A DNA stretch of 64,000 bases, taken from the NCBI GenBank assembly GCA_030583865.1, contig CP129479.1:1128744-1192743 (forward strand). The letters run 5' to 3'. The DNA is from Thermodesulfobacteriota bacterium (GTDB lineage Bacteria > Desulfobacterota > GWC2-55-46). Below, in pieces: positions 26,899 through 36,980 of the stretch. A program made the position numbers and the translations under genes. Within the stretch, counting starts at the first letter, position 1, and each line of letters opens with the position of its first letter. Below the pieces are notes generated by a model. It was not told the origin of the DNA. It worked only from the letters and a program-made list of their open reading frames with translations, and ran no database searches.

Positions 26899-29766
26899 AT
26901 GAGTTTGAGAGATGTTCGGTTGAGGCGGGCCCTCATGGGTATCATGCTCGGAGGCGCCCTGACCGCGGCAGGCTGCGCTTCGACCGGCCCCAAGGATATC
27001 CAGGCAGAGCCGGTTTCCGAAGCTGCCGCGCCGGCGGCCTCTGCCGTATCGGTCGAATACATCGACGTGGTCGGAGAGGGGGACAGGGTGCTTATCGGGA
27101 CGACGGGCCCGGTCAAGTACACAGTCTTCAAGCTGTCTTCCCCGTCGAGGCTGATAGTCGACATGCCGGGGACAGGCCTTGAGAAGGTCGCCAAGACGCT
27201 TGCCGTCGGGAACGACTACGTCGGCGAGATAACAACGGCGGCATATGGCGATAACAAGGACATCGGCAGGATAGTGATAGGCCTCAAGGACGGCGTTGGC
27301 CACGACGTCAAGTCCAGCGAGAACAGCATACTCGTAAGCCTCAGCAAGCCAGGCGGCGAGGCAGTGGAGGCCGGCGCCATCAGGCTCGCCTCTGCGGACG
27401 CCGTCGTGGAAGAGGCCCTTCCTGACGCAGCGGAGCCGGCTGAAGGGCAAGCCGCCCAGGACGCGCCTGCCGCAATCGCAAGCGAGGCCCCGAGTGCGGA
27501 GCCTCAGGCGAATGCCGCCCCGGCCAAGAAGGCCACGAAGGTGACCGGCCTTGAGACAGCCGCGGAGGGCGAGAATACAGTCATAAGGGTATTGACCGAC
27601 GGCATGGCCGGCAACCACAACGCTTTCGTGCTCGCCAAGCCCGCGAGGATAGTCCTCGACGTATGGGGCGTGCGGAACTCCACGGGCAAGGACGCAAGGA
27701 GCCTGAATGACAAATACGTCAAGGCCGTAAGGATAGGGAGCTACCCTGACAAGGCCCGCTTTGTTTTCGATGCGAAGGCAGACAAGCTGCCTCCGCATTC
27801 CGTAAGGGTTGAAGACGGCGCAATCGTCCTTACAATGGGCCCCGGCGCACTGCAGGCCGCTGCCCCCGCGCCGGCCACGGTAAAGGCGGCGCTCCAGGCA
27901 GAACCGGAAACCGCGAAGCCGGTGGAAGCAGCGGCATCGAGCCCGGCGCTTCCGGCGGTCCCGGCAATCTCGACGCAAGACGAGCCTTCATCCGAAAAGA
28001 CCATATCCCTGAAGGATGAGGCTAAGGGAACCAGTATAGACAGGATAGACTACGCGAGGGTCGGAGACAAGGGAAGGCTCACCATAGCGGGTTCCTCGAA
28101 ACTCGAGTACAAGACGAGAGAAGGCAGGGACGGGAAGACGGTAGCCCTGGATATCAAGGGGGCCGTCATCCCCGATGCGCTTGTGAGGACGCTCGACGCA
28201 TCCAGGCTTAAAACGCCGGTCGCTTCAATAAGCTCCTATCAGGACTCGGTAAGCCCGAGCTCGGTCAGGGTGCTCGTAAAGCTCAGGGACAAGGCCGCGT
28301 ACAATGTCCAGGAGGCCGGGAATTCCCTGGTAGTCGACTTCTCGGAAACGGCAGCCGCAGCGGACAAGGCGGCCCAGGCCGAGCCCGCCGCACCGGTCTC
28401 CTCCGAAACAAGCGCGATTTCCCAGGAGCTCGATAAAGAAAAGCGCTACAACGGCAAGAAGGTAAACCTCGACATGATGGACGCCAATATAGCCGACGTC
28501 CTGAGGCTCCTTGCCGAGGTCAGCGGCATGAACATCATAGCCTCCGACGACGTAAAAGGGACCATCTCGCTCAGGCTCAAGAACGTCCCCTGGGACCAGG
28601 CCTTTGACATCATCATGAAATCAAAGGGCCTGGACAGCGTCCAGGAGGGGAACGTCATAAGGGTCGCGCCCGCGCAGAGGATAAGGCAGGAGAACGAGGC
28701 ACTGCTCGCCGCGAAGAAAGCCGGCGAGAAGCTCGAGGACATGGAGATCGAGTTCGTGGCCGTCAACTTCGCCAGCGCCGACGAGCTCAAGGACCAGGTG
28801 AAGAGCGTCCTTACGGACAGGGGCGAGGTCACGACAGACAAGCGCACCAACACCCTGGTGATAAGGGACATAAGGAAGGGCATAGAGGCAGCCAAGAACG
28901 TAGTAACCAGGCTCGACACTCCCATCCCGCAGGTGCTCATAGAGGCCCGCATCGTCGAGGCGTCCTCGAGCTTCGCCAGGGACCTCGGCATCCAGTGGGG
29001 CGTCGATTATTCGGCGGGGAACAGAAACCAGTTCAACACGCTCGGCAGCTCCACGAGCTTCGGGTCGGCAGCCCTAAGCCCTGACCGCAACATCACGGCG
29101 ATAGTCGAGGAGGGCGGGGCGTACCCTATCGAGAAAAAGGAATGGCCGGCCAGGCCCGGCGTGAGCAACTATGCAGTGAACATCCCGGCTACAGGCGCTG
29201 CCGGGCCGCTCGGCGCATTCGGCTTCATGTTCGGTAAAATCGGCGCTAACCCGCTCATCCTCGACCTGAGGCTCACCGCTGGCGAATCGCAGGGGCAGCT
29301 GAAGACCATATCGAGGCCGAGGGTCACGACCCTGGACAACAGAGAAGCCAAGATAGAGCAGGGCGAGTCCATACCCTTCGAGACCACGTCCGCCGCGGGC
29401 ACGGCTACGACCTTTATAGACGCGAACCTGAGCCTCACGGTCACCCCGCATATAACCCCGGACGGCAGCGTCCTTATGAAGATAAAGGCCTCGAGGAACT
29501 CCCTGGGCACGTTCAGGACGTCCGGCGGGCAGCCTTCCATCAATAAAAAGGAGGCCACCACCGACGTCCTCGTAAAGGACGGCGAGACGACCGTCATCGG
29601 CGGCATAGTCATAACCGACAAGAACAACAGCGAGCGCGGCATACCGTTCCTCAAGGACATACCGGTCCTGGGCTGGCTCTTCAAGGCGAAGTCGGTTGCC
29701 GACACCCAGACGGAGCTCCTGATCTTCATAACGCCGAAGATATTGAAGGAGAAGACCGTAGGCTAA
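26899..29766 (+). CDS. pilQ: Outer-membrane secretin PilQ, lipoprotein with three AMIN-like domains
   Basis: A 955-residue secretin through which the pilus leaves the cell. A signal peptide with lipobox TAAGC (Cys26) suggests a lipid-anchored secretin. Three AMIN-like beta domains can be seen, at about residues 48-155, 213-312 and 375-490, separated by Ala/Pro/Glu-rich linkers. An STN/N0 domain (MMDANIADVLRLLAEVSGMN), N1 (NolW-type) and the secretin core (ILDLRLTAGESQGQLKTISRP; TTVIGGIVITDKNNSERG) follow. Canonical PilQ has one or two AMIN domains. GGAGG precedes ATG 26899. A strong terminator follows. Confidence 0.96.
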   Translation: MSLRDVRLRRALMGIMLGGALTAAGCASTGPKDIQAEPVSEAAAPAASAVSVEYIDVVGEGDRVLIGTTGPVKYTVFKLSSPSRLIVDMPGTGLEKVAKTLAVGNDYVGEITTAAYGDNKDIGRIVIGLKDGVGHDVKSSENSILVSLSKPGGEAVEAGAIRLASADAVVEEALPDAAEPAEGQAAQDAPAAIASEAPSAEPQANAAPAKKATKVTGLETAAEGENTVIRVLTDGMAGNHNAFVLAKPARIVLDVWGVRNSTGKDARSLNDKYVKAVRIGSYPDKARFVFDAKADKLPPHSVRVEDGAIVLTMGPGALQAAAPAPATVKAALQAEPETAKPVEAAASSPALPAVPAISTQDEPSSEKTISLKDEAKGTSIDRIDYARVGDKGRLTIAGSSKLEYKTREGRDGKTVALDIKGAVIPDALVRTLDASRLKTPVASISSYQDSVSPSSVRVLVKLRDKAAYNVQEAGNSLVVDFSETAAAADKAAQAEPAAPVSSETSAISQELDKEKRYNGKKVNLDMMDANIADVLRLLAEVSGMNIIASDDVKGTISLRLKNVPWDQAFDIIMKSKGLDSVQEGNVIRVAPAQRIRQENEALLAAKKAGEKLEDMEIEFVAVNFASADELKDQVKSVLTDRGEVTTDKRTNTLVIRDIRKGIEAAKNVVTRLDTPIPQVLIEARIVEASSSFARDLGIQWGVDYSAGNRNQFNTLGSSTSFGSAALSPDRNITAIVEEGGAYPIEKKEWPARPGVSNYAVNIPATGAAGPLGAFGFMFGKIGANPLILDLRLTAGESQGQLKTISRPRVTTLDNREAKIEQGESIPFETTSAAGTATTFIDANLSLTVTPHITPDGSVLMKIKASRNSLGTFRTSGGQPSINKKEATTDVLVKDGETTVIGGIVITDKNNSERGIPFLKDIPVLGWLFKAKSVADTQTELLIFITPKILKEKTVG

Positions 29767-29791
29767 GCGGCGGCCGTTCAATCGAAACGCG

Positions 29792-29824
29792 AAAATGCAC
29801 CCTTCGGGGTGCATTTTTTTATTT
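29792..29824 (+). terminator. Rho-independent terminator after pilQ
   Basis: AAAATGCACCC, TTC, GGGGTGCATTTTTTT; a 9-10 bp stem followed by T residues. It closes the pilus block. Confidence 0.92.
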
Positions 29825-30057
29825 ATGGAAGGCCCGAAAAGTTATATAAATAATGGGTTGCGGGCGCAAACACCCGCCCCAGACAGGTCTGGCATGCCGC
29901 TGAAAAAGCGACCTGTCAAGCAATCAAGGATGGATCGCCAAATTGCGAGACTATCCAGGCCGGGCGATTTGCATGACTTGGACGAATTCACTTCCGCCAG
30001 GTCGCGGCTGAAAAGGCCGTATGGACTTTATCAGCATCCTATTGAAGGGGGCTTGAA

Positions 30058-31254
30058 ATGCTCAGATACCTTACTGCTGGCGAGTCGCACGGCCCGGAGC
30101 TTACGGCCATAGTCGAAGGCATGCCGGCGGGCCTTAAGGTCTCCTCGGCCGATATCGACGCGGACCTTAAACGGAGGCAGTCGGGATACGGCAGGGGCGG
30201 CAGGATGAAGATAGAGTCCGACCGCGTCGAGATAACGTCCGGCGTGAGGAACGGGCTTACCCTCGGCTCCCCGGTAACTCTCAAGATACGGAACCGCGAC
30301 TGGGAGAACTGGAAGGAGATAATGGCCGCCGATGGAGCCATATCCGACAGGACCGTCACGAGGCCGAGGCCCGGGCACGCGGACCTGACCGGAGGCTTGA
30401 AGTACGGGCACAGGGACCTCCGTAACATACTCGAGCGTTCCAGCGCGCGGGAAACGGCGATGAGGGTCGCCTCAGGCGCTCTCGCGAAGAGGCTCCTGAA
30501 GGAGTTCGGCATAAGCGTTTTTTCCTGGGTCGTCGAACTCGGCGGGGTAAAGGCCGGGAGCGCGGCCCCTGGCGGAGGGGGCGGGGCAGAGGCCCTTTTC
30601 CGGCGGGCCGAGGGGTCGCCGGTCCGGTGCCCTGATAAAAAGGCCGGAAGGGCGATGATGGCCCGTATCGACCAGGCGAAGGAGGCCGGGGACAGCCTCG
30701 GCGGCTCGTTCGAGGTCGTTGCGACCGGGGCCCCGCCCGGGCTCGGGAGCCACGTGCACTGGGACAGGAAATTGGACGCGAGGCTCTCTTTCGCCCTCAT
30801 GTCCATACAGGCCATCAAAGGCGTTGAGGTCGGACTGGGTTTTGGCGCGGCACGGCTACCCGGCTCCGAGGTGCACGACGAGATATACTACAGAAGCGGG
30901 GGCGCCAAGAGCAAATGGTGGCCCCGCTCGCCTAGGTTCCTGAGAAAGACCAATAACGCTGGCGGCATAGAAGGTGGCATGTCCAACGGCGAGGCCATAG
31001 TCCTAAGGGCCGCCATGAAGCCCATACCCACTCTTTACAAGCCGCTTAGGTCAGTCGATATCGAGACCAAAAGGCCTTTCAGGGCGAGCGTGGAGAGGTC
31101 TGACGTGACAGCGGTCCCGGCAGCCGCGGTCATAGCCGAATCGGTCGTGGCATTCGAGCTGGCAAGCTTCTTCCTTGAAAAGTTCGGCGGAGATTCGGTA
31201 AGGGAAATAGCGCGTAACTATTGCGCCTACCTTGACGACATAGCCGCATATTGA
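30058..31254 (+). CDS. aroC: Chorismate synthase
   Basis: A 398-residue enzyme that makes chorismate from EPSP (last step of the shikimate pathway), FMN-dependent. Signatures: [59 protein letters not shown] and [19 protein letters not shown] precedes ATG 30058. It begins an aro cluster after the pilus region; the 290 bases between the pilQ terminator and aroC hold no credible gene. Confidence 0.97.
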   Translation: MLRYLTAGESHGPELTAIVEGMPAGLKVSSADIDADLKRRQSGYGRGGRMKIESDRVEITSGVRNGLTLGSPVTLKIRNRDWENWKEIMAADGAISDRTVTRPRPGHADLTGGLKYGHRDLRNILERSSARETAMRVASGALAKRLLKEFGISVFSWVVELGGVKAGSAAPGGGGGAEALFRRAEGSPVRCPDKKAGRAMMARIDQAKEAGDSLGGSFEVVATGAPPGLGSHVHWDRKLDARLSFALMSIQAIKGVEVGLGFGAARLPGSEVHDEIYYRSGGAKSKWWPRSPRFLRKTNNAGGIEGGMSNGEAIVLRAAMKPIPTLYKPLRSVDIETKRPFRASVERSDVTAVPAAAVIAESVVAFELASFFLEKFGGDSVREIARNYCAYLDDIAAY

Positions 31255-31328
31255 AGGACTTGAGCCGGTGGATAAGGGAATGCAGGCAAACGCATGATAT
31301 GCATGGATTTTAACCCGAAGCATTCTGG

Positions 31329-31853
31329 ATGGCGTCGGAAGTGAACATAGTCCTTTCCGGTTTCATGGGCACTGGGAAGTCGACGGTCGGGCGAATCCTT
31401 GCCAGGAGGCTCGGCCATAAGTTCGTGGACATGGACGAGCTTATCGAAAAGGAAGCCGGCATGCCCATATCGGATATTTTCGGGAAAGAAGGCGAGGCCC
31501 GCTTCAGGGAAATAGAGACAGGCATCATAAGAAGGATTGCCGCCGGGGACTTTGGCGGAAATATCGTGCTCTCTACCGGGGGAGGCGCCGTTGTCAATGC
31601 CGGGAACCGTGCCCTTTTCAGGTCCTGGGGCACGCTCGTATGCCTTGCGGCATCTGTCGATGAGATACTGAAGAGGGTAGGGGACAGGGACGACAGGCCG
31701 CTCCTTCCGGCTGGAGAGAGGCGGGAGGCCGCGCTGAGGCTCCTTCGCGAAAGGGAGCCGGCGTACAGGGACTGCGACCTCGAGGTGGAGACCACCGGAA
31801 AGAGCGCTGATGAGGTCGCGGATATAATTGAAAGATACGTGCGCGGCGTATAG
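31329..31853 (+). CDS. aroK: Shikimate kinase
   Basis: A 174-residue P-loop kinase. It has GFMGTGKST, the shikimate-binding DMDELIEKEAG and GGGA (LSTGGGAVVN) motifs, and the lid region DDRPLLP. ATG 31329; a pilQ-aro-aroB order is common in proteobacteria, and here aroC is inserted between pilQ and aroK. It phosphorylates shikimate two steps before the AroC reaction. Confidence 0.96.
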   Translation: MASEVNIVLSGFMGTGKSTVGRILARRLGHKFVDMDELIEKEAGMPISDIFGKEGEARFREIETGIIRRIAAGDFGGNIVLSTGGGAVVNAGNRALFRSWGTLVCLAASVDEILKRVGDRDDRPLLPAGERREAALRLLREREPAYRDCDLEVETTGKSADEVADIIERYVRGV

Positions 31854-31914
31854 GGTAATATTGTAATATCAAGTATTTGCAATTGATGTTTAAACCGGCT
31901 TCGCAAGGCGTGGA

Positions 31915-32994
31915 ATGGGAAGGATAAGGGTAGAACTCAAGGAAAGGTCGTACGACATCCATGTCGAGAGGGGCATCCTCAAAGACGTGGGCCGCCTCGT
32001 AAGGGACCTGGGCCTTAAGGGCAGGGCAGCCGTCATTACCAACCCCACTGTCGGAGGGCTTTACGGCGGGGCCGTAGCCGATGGCCTTGCCTCCGCCGGA
32101 CTAAGCCCCTTTTTCATTACGGTGCCTGACGGCGAGGAATACAAGAGCATTGAGGAGGCCTCGAAGATATACGACGCGCTCATCTCGGAGCGCCTTGAAA
32201 GGTCTTCACCGATAATCGCGCTCGGCGGCGGGGTCATAGGGGACATGGCTGGGTTCGTGGCCGCGACATATTTGAGGGGCGTGCCTTACATCCAGGTCCC
32301 TACGACGCTCCTTTCGCAGGTGGACAGCTCGGTCGGCGGGAAGACCGCGGTAAACCACCCGAAGGGAAAAAACCTGATCGGCGCGTTCTACCAGCCCAGG
32401 GCGGTCTTCATAGACCCTGACGTACTGAAGACCCTCCCTGAAAGGGAGGTGAAGGCGGGGCTTGCCGAGGTCGTAAAGTACGGGGTCATATGGGACGCGG
32501 GGTTTTTCTACTACCTCGAGGAGAACGCCTCGAAGCTCATGAAGCCCGGCCCCGAGATAGAGAGGGCCATAGAGGCCTCGTGCAGGATAAAGGCCGAGGT
32601 CGTGGGCCTTGACGAGAAGGAGGAGGGCCTCCGGGCCATCCTCAACTTCGGGCATACTTTCGGACATGCCATAGAGGCGCTCGCCGGGTACGGAGCGTAC
32701 AGGCATGGCGAGGCGGTCGCAATAGGCATGCGCATGGCGGCCCGCCTCTCGGAAAGGCTCGGGCTCTGCCGCGAATGCGGCCCGAGGCTGGAGGGGCTTT
32801 TGAAGGCCCTCGGCATACCTTTTTCGCCCCCGGCAATACCTTCGGCGGACTTCCTCGATGCCATGAGGCTCGACAAGAAGGTCGTCGGGAAAAGGATCAG
32901 GTTCGTGCTGGCCATAGAGCTCGGGAAGGTGGTCCTCCAGGAGGTCCCGGAGGAGGATATCCTCGGATTTCTTGGGTCTTGCACGCGCGCATGA
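31915..32994 (+). CDS. aroB: 3-dehydroquinate synthase
   Basis: A 359-residue NAD- and metal-dependent enzyme converting DAHP to 3-dehydroquinate. Signatures: ALGGGVIGDMAGFVAATYLRG, QVPTTLLSQVDSSVGGKTAVNHPKGKN (read in two parts), the metal ligand region GLAEVVKYG, and ILNFGHTFGHAIEA. ATG 31915. The 61 bases before it are AT-rich (TAATATTGTAATATCAAG) and might hold a promoter, but no clear boxes could be assigned. Confidence 0.97.
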   Translation: MGRIRVELKERSYDIHVERGILKDVGRLVRDLGLKGRAAVITNPTVGGLYGGAVADGLASAGLSPFFITVPDGEEYKSIEEASKIYDALISERLERSSPIIALGGGVIGDMAGFVAATYLRGVPYIQVPTTLLSQVDSSVGGKTAVNHPKGKNLIGAFYQPRAVFIDPDVLKTLPEREVKAGLAEVVKYGVIWDAGFFYYLEENASKLMKPGPEIERAIEASCRIKAEVVGLDEKEEGLRAILNFGHTFGHAIEALAGYGAYRHGEAVAIGMRMAARLSERLGLCRECGPRLEGLLKALGIPFSPPAIPSADFLDAMRLDKKVVGKRIRFVLAIELGKVVLQEVPEEDILGFLGSCTRA

Positions 32995-33047
32995 GCACGG
33001 GCGAGGAACCCCTTTTTATCTTGACTTGCCGCCGTTTCTTTAATAAT

Positions 33048-33208
33048 TTAGCAGTTTGCTGAAACACTCAAAATCACGTTCAGTCTGCTCAAAAAGCTCA
33101 AGATGCAAGGAGTCGAAAAATGAGGAATGAGGCGTACTTTCATTGTACGCCGGAGTTGCCAATTTTGAAGACGACGCCTTGAAGCGGGCTTTTTCAGCGG
33201 CCTGTTAG
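33048..33208 (+). repeat. Dispersed palindromic repeat family B, copy 2
   Basis: Same orientation as copy 1 and nearly identical to it over the segment GCTCAAGATGCAAGGAGTCG and the central GGCGTAC/GTACGCC hairpin. Ends TTAGCAG ... CCTGTTAG. It lies between aroB and the small TPR gene, 26 bases before that gene's ATG. Confidence 0.88.
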
Positions 33209-33233
33209 GACATTAAAACCTGGGCCGGAGAGC

Positions 33234-33446
33234 ATGAGTAACATAAAGGCCGGAGACGATATATTCTTCACGGCGACCATGGCCGAGGTCCTGGAAAAAC
33301 AGGGCCTTTACGAGGACGCCCTGATAGTCTACAAGATACTGGCGGATACGAACCCCTGGGACCAGTCCCTGAGTTTCAGGATAGAGCGGCTCAAGGCCCT
33401 GGCAGCCGGGCGCGGAAGGAAAAAGCCCGCCAGGGAAGAGAGCTGA
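33234..33446 (+). CDS. Small TPR-like protein
   Basis: A 70-residue protein. Residues 9-45 read as one helical TPR-like unit (TMAEVLEKQGLYEDALIVYKILADTNPWD), followed by a basic tail. Too short to hold a functional TPR array alone. It ends 11 bases before the roadblock gene and probably pairs functionally with it. No known family name can be given. Confidence 0.75.
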   Translation: MSNIKAGDDIFFTATMAEVLEKQGLYEDALIVYKILADTNPWDQSLSFRIERLKALAAGRGRKKPAREES

Positions 33447-33457
33447 GAGGGGGAAAG

Positions 33458-33817
33458 ATGCCTTTCAAGGGCATATTGAAGGAACTGGTCGAGGCCATCG
33501 ACGGCGGCGTTGCCGCGACCCTCATGGGCAAGGACGGCATATCCGTCGAGCAGCATATCAAATCCGGCGGGTATGACGTCGAGACAGTCGGGGTCGAGTA
33601 CGGCAAGGTGGTCGACGAGATAGGGAAGGCTTCCGACCTCCTTAATCTCGGGAGCGTCCAGGAGGTCATGGTCTCGACGGCCTCAGTGGACATACTCCTC
33701 AGGATGGCGTCAGAGGACTACTACATAGCCTTCGTCCTCGCGGGCGACTCCAATATCGGAAAGGCAAGGTATCTCCTCCGGAAGGCCGCCGTTGCGGCCT
33801 CCGATGGGCTTCGCTGA
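33458..33817 (+). CDS. Roadblock/LC7-domain protein (MglB-like fold)
   Basis: A 119-residue single-domain roadblock/LC7 protein, recognised from the pattern IDGGVAATLMGKDGISVE ... VMVSTASVDILLRMASEDYYIAFVLAGDSNIGKARYLLRKAA. Such domains form dimers and often regulate small Ras-like GTPases such as MglA. No GTPase gene is present in the window. It sits between the small TPR gene and an M24 peptidase gene (12 bases before it), in the place where aroQ is often found in aroB-aroQ-pepP-efp-accBC clusters. Confidence 0.85.
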   Translation: MPFKGILKELVEAIDGGVAATLMGKDGISVEQHIKSGGYDVETVGVEYGKVVDEIGKASDLLNLGSVQEVMVSTASVDILLRMASEDYYIAFVLAGDSNIGKARYLLRKAAVAASDGLR

Positions 33818-33829
33818 GAGGGCAGGCGC

Positions 33830-34915
33830 TTGGGGGCTAAGCGGGAACCGGACTACAGGGGGAGGCTCAGGGGCCTGAGAACGCTCCTCGGCGATAAACT
33901 TGACGCCCTCCTCGTAAGCGACCTCAAGAACGCCAGATACCTTTCGGGCTTTACCGGCTCGAACGCGTTCATCGTAGTTACGCGCGACGAGGCGTTCTTC
34001 CTTACCGACCCGAGGTACACGGCCCAAGCCAGGGAAGAGGTCCGGGGCTTCAAAAAGAGGATATTCAGGAAGGCGCTGGACGAGATATCCGCGCTTGTGC
34101 TTGAGAAAAGGATTAAGGCGCTCGGCTTCGAGGCCCCGAACCTCAGTTACGCTACGTACAGGAAGCTCGCAAAAGCGCTCCCAAAGGCAAGGCTCAGGCC
34201 CGCGGACGGCCTTGTAGAGCGCCTGAGGGAGAGGAAAGACCCTTTCGAGGTCGAGAAGATAAGGGCCTCGGCAAGCCTACTTGACAGCGGGTTCAGGAAG
34301 GCCGCGCGGCTTGTAAGGGCCGGCGCAATCGAGAATGAAGCTGCCTTCTCCATAGAAGCGGACCTCCGGAGGAGAGGGGCCGAGGCCATGGCCTTCGACA
34401 CCATAATCGCCTCGGGCGCGCGCGGAGCGCTCCCGCACGGCAGGGCCTCTGGGAAAAAGATAAAAAAAGGCGAGCTCGTCGTCGTTGACATGGGCGTCCT
34501 GATGGACGGGTACAACTCCGACGAGACCCGCACCTTCGCTACAGGCAGGCTCAAGCCCCGGCAGCGCGAGATATACTGCATAGTGAAGGACGCCCAGGCA
34601 GCCGCCATAAACGCCATAAGGCCTGGGGCAAGGGCGTCCGATGTGGACGGCGCGGCAAGGAAAGTAATAGAGAAGGCCGGGTATGGCAAGTTCTTCGGGC
34701 ACGGCACCGGCCACGGGGTCGGGCTCGACATCCACGAGCGCCCCTCGCTCGGGCCGCTCTCCGAGGACGTACTCGAAGAGGGCATGGTCGTCACGGTCGA
34801 GCCGGGCATATACCTCCCGGGGTCCGCGGGCGTGAGGATAGAGGATATGGCGCTCGTCACAAAAGGCGGATGCGAGCTGCTTACGAAGACGGCAAAGGAG
34901 CTGGCCGAGCTCTAA
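33830..34915 (+). CDS. M24-family aminopeptidase P / Xaa-Pro dipeptidase
   Basis: A 361-residue protein with an N-terminal creatinase-type domain (DALLVSDLKNARYLSGFTGSN) and a C-terminal pita-bread metallopeptidase. The metal ligands are all visible: DMGVLMDGYNSDETRTF (two Asp), HGTGHGVGLDIHE (His), TVEPGIY (Glu) and VRIEDMALV (Glu). It cleaves N-terminal Xaa-Pro bonds. TTG 33830 follows GAGAGGGCAGG. The stop TAA (34913-34915) coincides with the end of a family B repeat. Confidence 0.93.
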   Translation: MGAKREPDYRGRLRGLRTLLGDKLDALLVSDLKNARYLSGFTGSNAFIVVTRDEAFFLTDPRYTAQAREEVRGFKKRIFRKALDEISALVLEKRIKALGFEAPNLSYATYRKLAKALPKARLRPADGLVERLRERKDPFEVEKIRASASLLDSGFRKAARLVRAGAIENEAAFSIEADLRRRGAEAMAFDTIIASGARGALPHGRASGKKIKKGELVVVDMGVLMDGYNSDETRTFATGRLKPRQREIYCIVKDAQAAAINAIRPGARASDVDGAARKVIEKAGYGKFFGHGTGHGVGLDIHERPSLGPLSEDVLEEGMVVTVEPGIYLPGSAGVRIEDMALVTKGGCELLTKTAKELAEL

Positions 34916-35061
34916 GGGCTGCTGAAAAAGCCGTGAATGCGTCGTCTTCAAAATTGGACTTCCGGCGTACAAGGGAAGTTCGCCTCGTTTCTCGACTCAT
35001 TGCATCTTGAGCTTTTTGAGCAGCCTTTATGTGGGTCTTGATTTTTTCGGCAACCAGCTAA
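34913..35061 (-). repeat. Dispersed palindromic repeat family B, copy 3
   Basis: Reverse orientation relative to copy 1. Begins TAAgGGCTGCTGAAAAAGCC, overlapping the upstream stop codon, and ends TTCGGCAACCAGCTAA. The central hairpin is degenerate (GGCGTACaagggaagttCGCC). Confidence 0.82.
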
Positions 35062-35127
35062 GGGGGCGTTGGGGAAGGCAAGCGCATTTTTGAAATCGTT
35101 CTTGAGGAAGACGTCTGAGGAGGACCA

Positions 35128-35586
35128 ATGGACATAAAGGACATAAAAGCCATCTACAAGTTCCTGCGGGAAACGGATATCGTTGAGTTCGAGCTGGAGG
35201 GGCCGGACGGGAAGGTGAGGCTTAAGAGGGGGAACGCCTATGCCGCGCTCCCCGCGAGGGAAGCTGCCGTGGAAGCCGCGCCAGCCGGTGCGCCTCCAAG
35301 GGAACAGGTGAAGGAAGACGCCGGAAAGGCCAGGCCGGACAACATAAAGGTCATCACCTCGCCGATGGTCGGCACTTTTTACAGGTCGCCTTCGCCCGAG
35401 GCCCCGCCTTTCATCGAGGTAGGGACTGTCGTGAAGAAGGCCCAGACGCTCTGCATAATAGAGGCGATGAAGCTCATGAACGAGGTCGAAAGCGACTTCA
35501 ACGGCAAGGTCGTCTCCATACTCGTCGAGAACGGCCAGCCCGTAGAGTACGGCGAGCCCCTCTTCCACATAGAGGTCTCGAAATAA
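35128..35586 (+). CDS. accB: Acetyl-CoA carboxylase biotin carboxyl carrier protein
   Basis: A 152-residue BCCP. The N-terminal helical part ([18 protein letters not shown]) is joined by an Ala/Pro linker to the biotinyl domain, whose biotin site is Lys115 in EAMKLMNEV. It carries CO2 from AccC to the carboxyltransferase in the first step of fatty-acid synthesis. GAGGAGGACC precedes ATG 35128. accC follows after 30 bases. Confidence 0.97.
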   Translation: MDIKDIKAIYKFLRETDIVEFELEGPDGKVRLKRGNAYAALPAREAAVEAAPAGAPPREQVKEDAGKARPDNIKVITSPMVGTFYRSPSPEAPPFIEVGTVVKKAQTLCIIEAMKLMNEVESDFNGKVVSILVENGQPVEYGEPLFHIEVSK

Positions 35587-35616
35587 ACCCGCGCCGGGAA
35601 ACCGCAAAGGATAAGG

Positions 35617-36951
35617 ATGTTCAACAAGATACTGATAGCGAACAGGGGTGAGATTGCGGTCAGGATAATCAGGGCCTGCCGCGAGATGGGCATAAAGACG
35701 CTGGCTGTCTACTCCGAGGCCGACAGGGAGGCCCTGCACACGAGGCTTGCCGACGGCGCGATATGCATTGGCCCGGCAAAAAGCAAGGACAGCTACCTGA
35801 ACATCACCTCGCTCATAAGCGCGATGGAGGTGGCGGACGCCGAGGCCGTGCACCCCGGCTACGGCTTCCTTGCGGAGAACGCCGGCTTTGCCGAGGCCTG
35901 CGAAAAGTGCGGGATCAAGTTCATCGGCCCGGCCTCGAACACCATGCGCCTCATGGGCAACAAGGTGCAAGCCAAGCGGCTCGCAGAAGAGCTTAAGGTA
36001 CCGGTGCTGCCCTGGAGCAACCGCGGCCTTTCCGACGAGAAGGAGGCCCTGGAGGTGTCGAGGAAGATAGGCTTCCCGGTGCTCATAAAGGCCGCTTCCG
36101 GCGGAGGCGGCAGGGGCATGAAGCTCGTGCACACGCAGGCCAGCCTCGCGAGCGCCTTCAACACCGCCAAGTCCGAGGCGGTCGCCGCCTTCGGCGACGG
36201 CGAGGTCTTCATAGAGAGGTTCTGCGAACTACCCCGCCACATAGAGATACAGGTCATGGCCGACGAGCACGGCAACATAATCCACCTCGGGGAGAGGGAG
36301 TGCTCCATACAGAGGAGGCACCAGAAGATACTTGAGGAGTGCCCGTCTCCAGTGGTTGACGCGAGGCTCAGGCACAAGATGGGCGAGTCAGCCGTGAGGC
36401 TCGCCAAGGGCATCGGCTACTCGAACGTCGGCACGGTCGAATACCTCCTCGACAAGAACAAGAACTTCTATTTCATGGAGATGAACACCAGGGTGCAGGT
36501 CGAGCACCCGGTCACCGAGATGGTCACGGGCGTGGACCTCGTGAAATCGCAGATAAGGATAGCTCTCGGAGAGAAGCTCCGCCTCAAGCAGAGGAACGTC
36601 ACGATGAAGGGGCATTCGATAGAGTGCCGCATAAACGCGGAGGACCCCAAGACGTTCATGCCATGCCCCGGAAAGATAACCGAGCTTGTCATGCCCGGCG
36701 GCCTCGGGGTGAGGGTCGATACGGCCATATACTGCGGCTACAACGTGCCCCCGCACTACGATAACCTCCTTGCCAAGCTTATCGTGCACGCCGACACCCG
36801 GGAGGAGGCCATCGCCAGGATGACCAGGGCGCTTGAGGAGTTCCACATAGGCGGCATAAAAACGAACATACCGCTCCACCTGAGGATAATGAGGGACCAC
36901 GACTTCATAGCAGGGAACACCAATATAGACTTCCTCTCGCGGTTCACCTAA
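35617..36951 (+). CDS. accC: Acetyl-CoA carboxylase biotin carboxylase subunit
   Basis: A 444-residue ATP-grasp enzyme. It has [20 protein letters not shown], the glycine-rich ATP loop [19 protein letters not shown], and [15 protein letters not shown]. Length is normal for AccC. It carboxylates biotin on AccB and is co-transcribed with accB. A family A repeat starts about 30 bases after the stop. Confidence 0.98.
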   Translation: MFNKILIANRGEIAVRIIRACREMGIKTLAVYSEADREALHTRLADGAICIGPAKSKDSYLNITSLISAMEVADAEAVHPGYGFLAENAGFAEACEKCGIKFIGPASNTMRLMGNKVQAKRLAEELKVPVLPWSNRGLSDEKEALEVSRKIGFPVLIKAASGGGGRGMKLVHTQASLASAFNTAKSEAVAAFGDGEVFIERFCELPRHIEIQVMADEHGNIIHLGERECSIQRRHQKILEECPSPVVDARLRHKMGESAVRLAKGIGYSNVGTVEYLLDKNKNFYFMEMNTRVQVEHPVTEMVTGVDLVKSQIRIALGEKLRLKQRNVTMKGHSIECRINAEDPKTFMPCPGKITELVMPGGLGVRVDTAIYCGYNVPPHYDNLLAKLIVHADTREEAIARMTRALEEFHIGGIKTNIPLHLRIMRDHDFIAGNTNIDFLSRFT

Positions 36952-36980
36952 CTTGCTGCTGTAAGGCCTGTTGCCGTAAA

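Noticed and set aside
29795-30112. ORF starting in the pilQ terminator
   Set aside because: It begins inside the terminator hairpin, overlaps aroC out of frame and has no domain or Shine-Dalgarno sequence.
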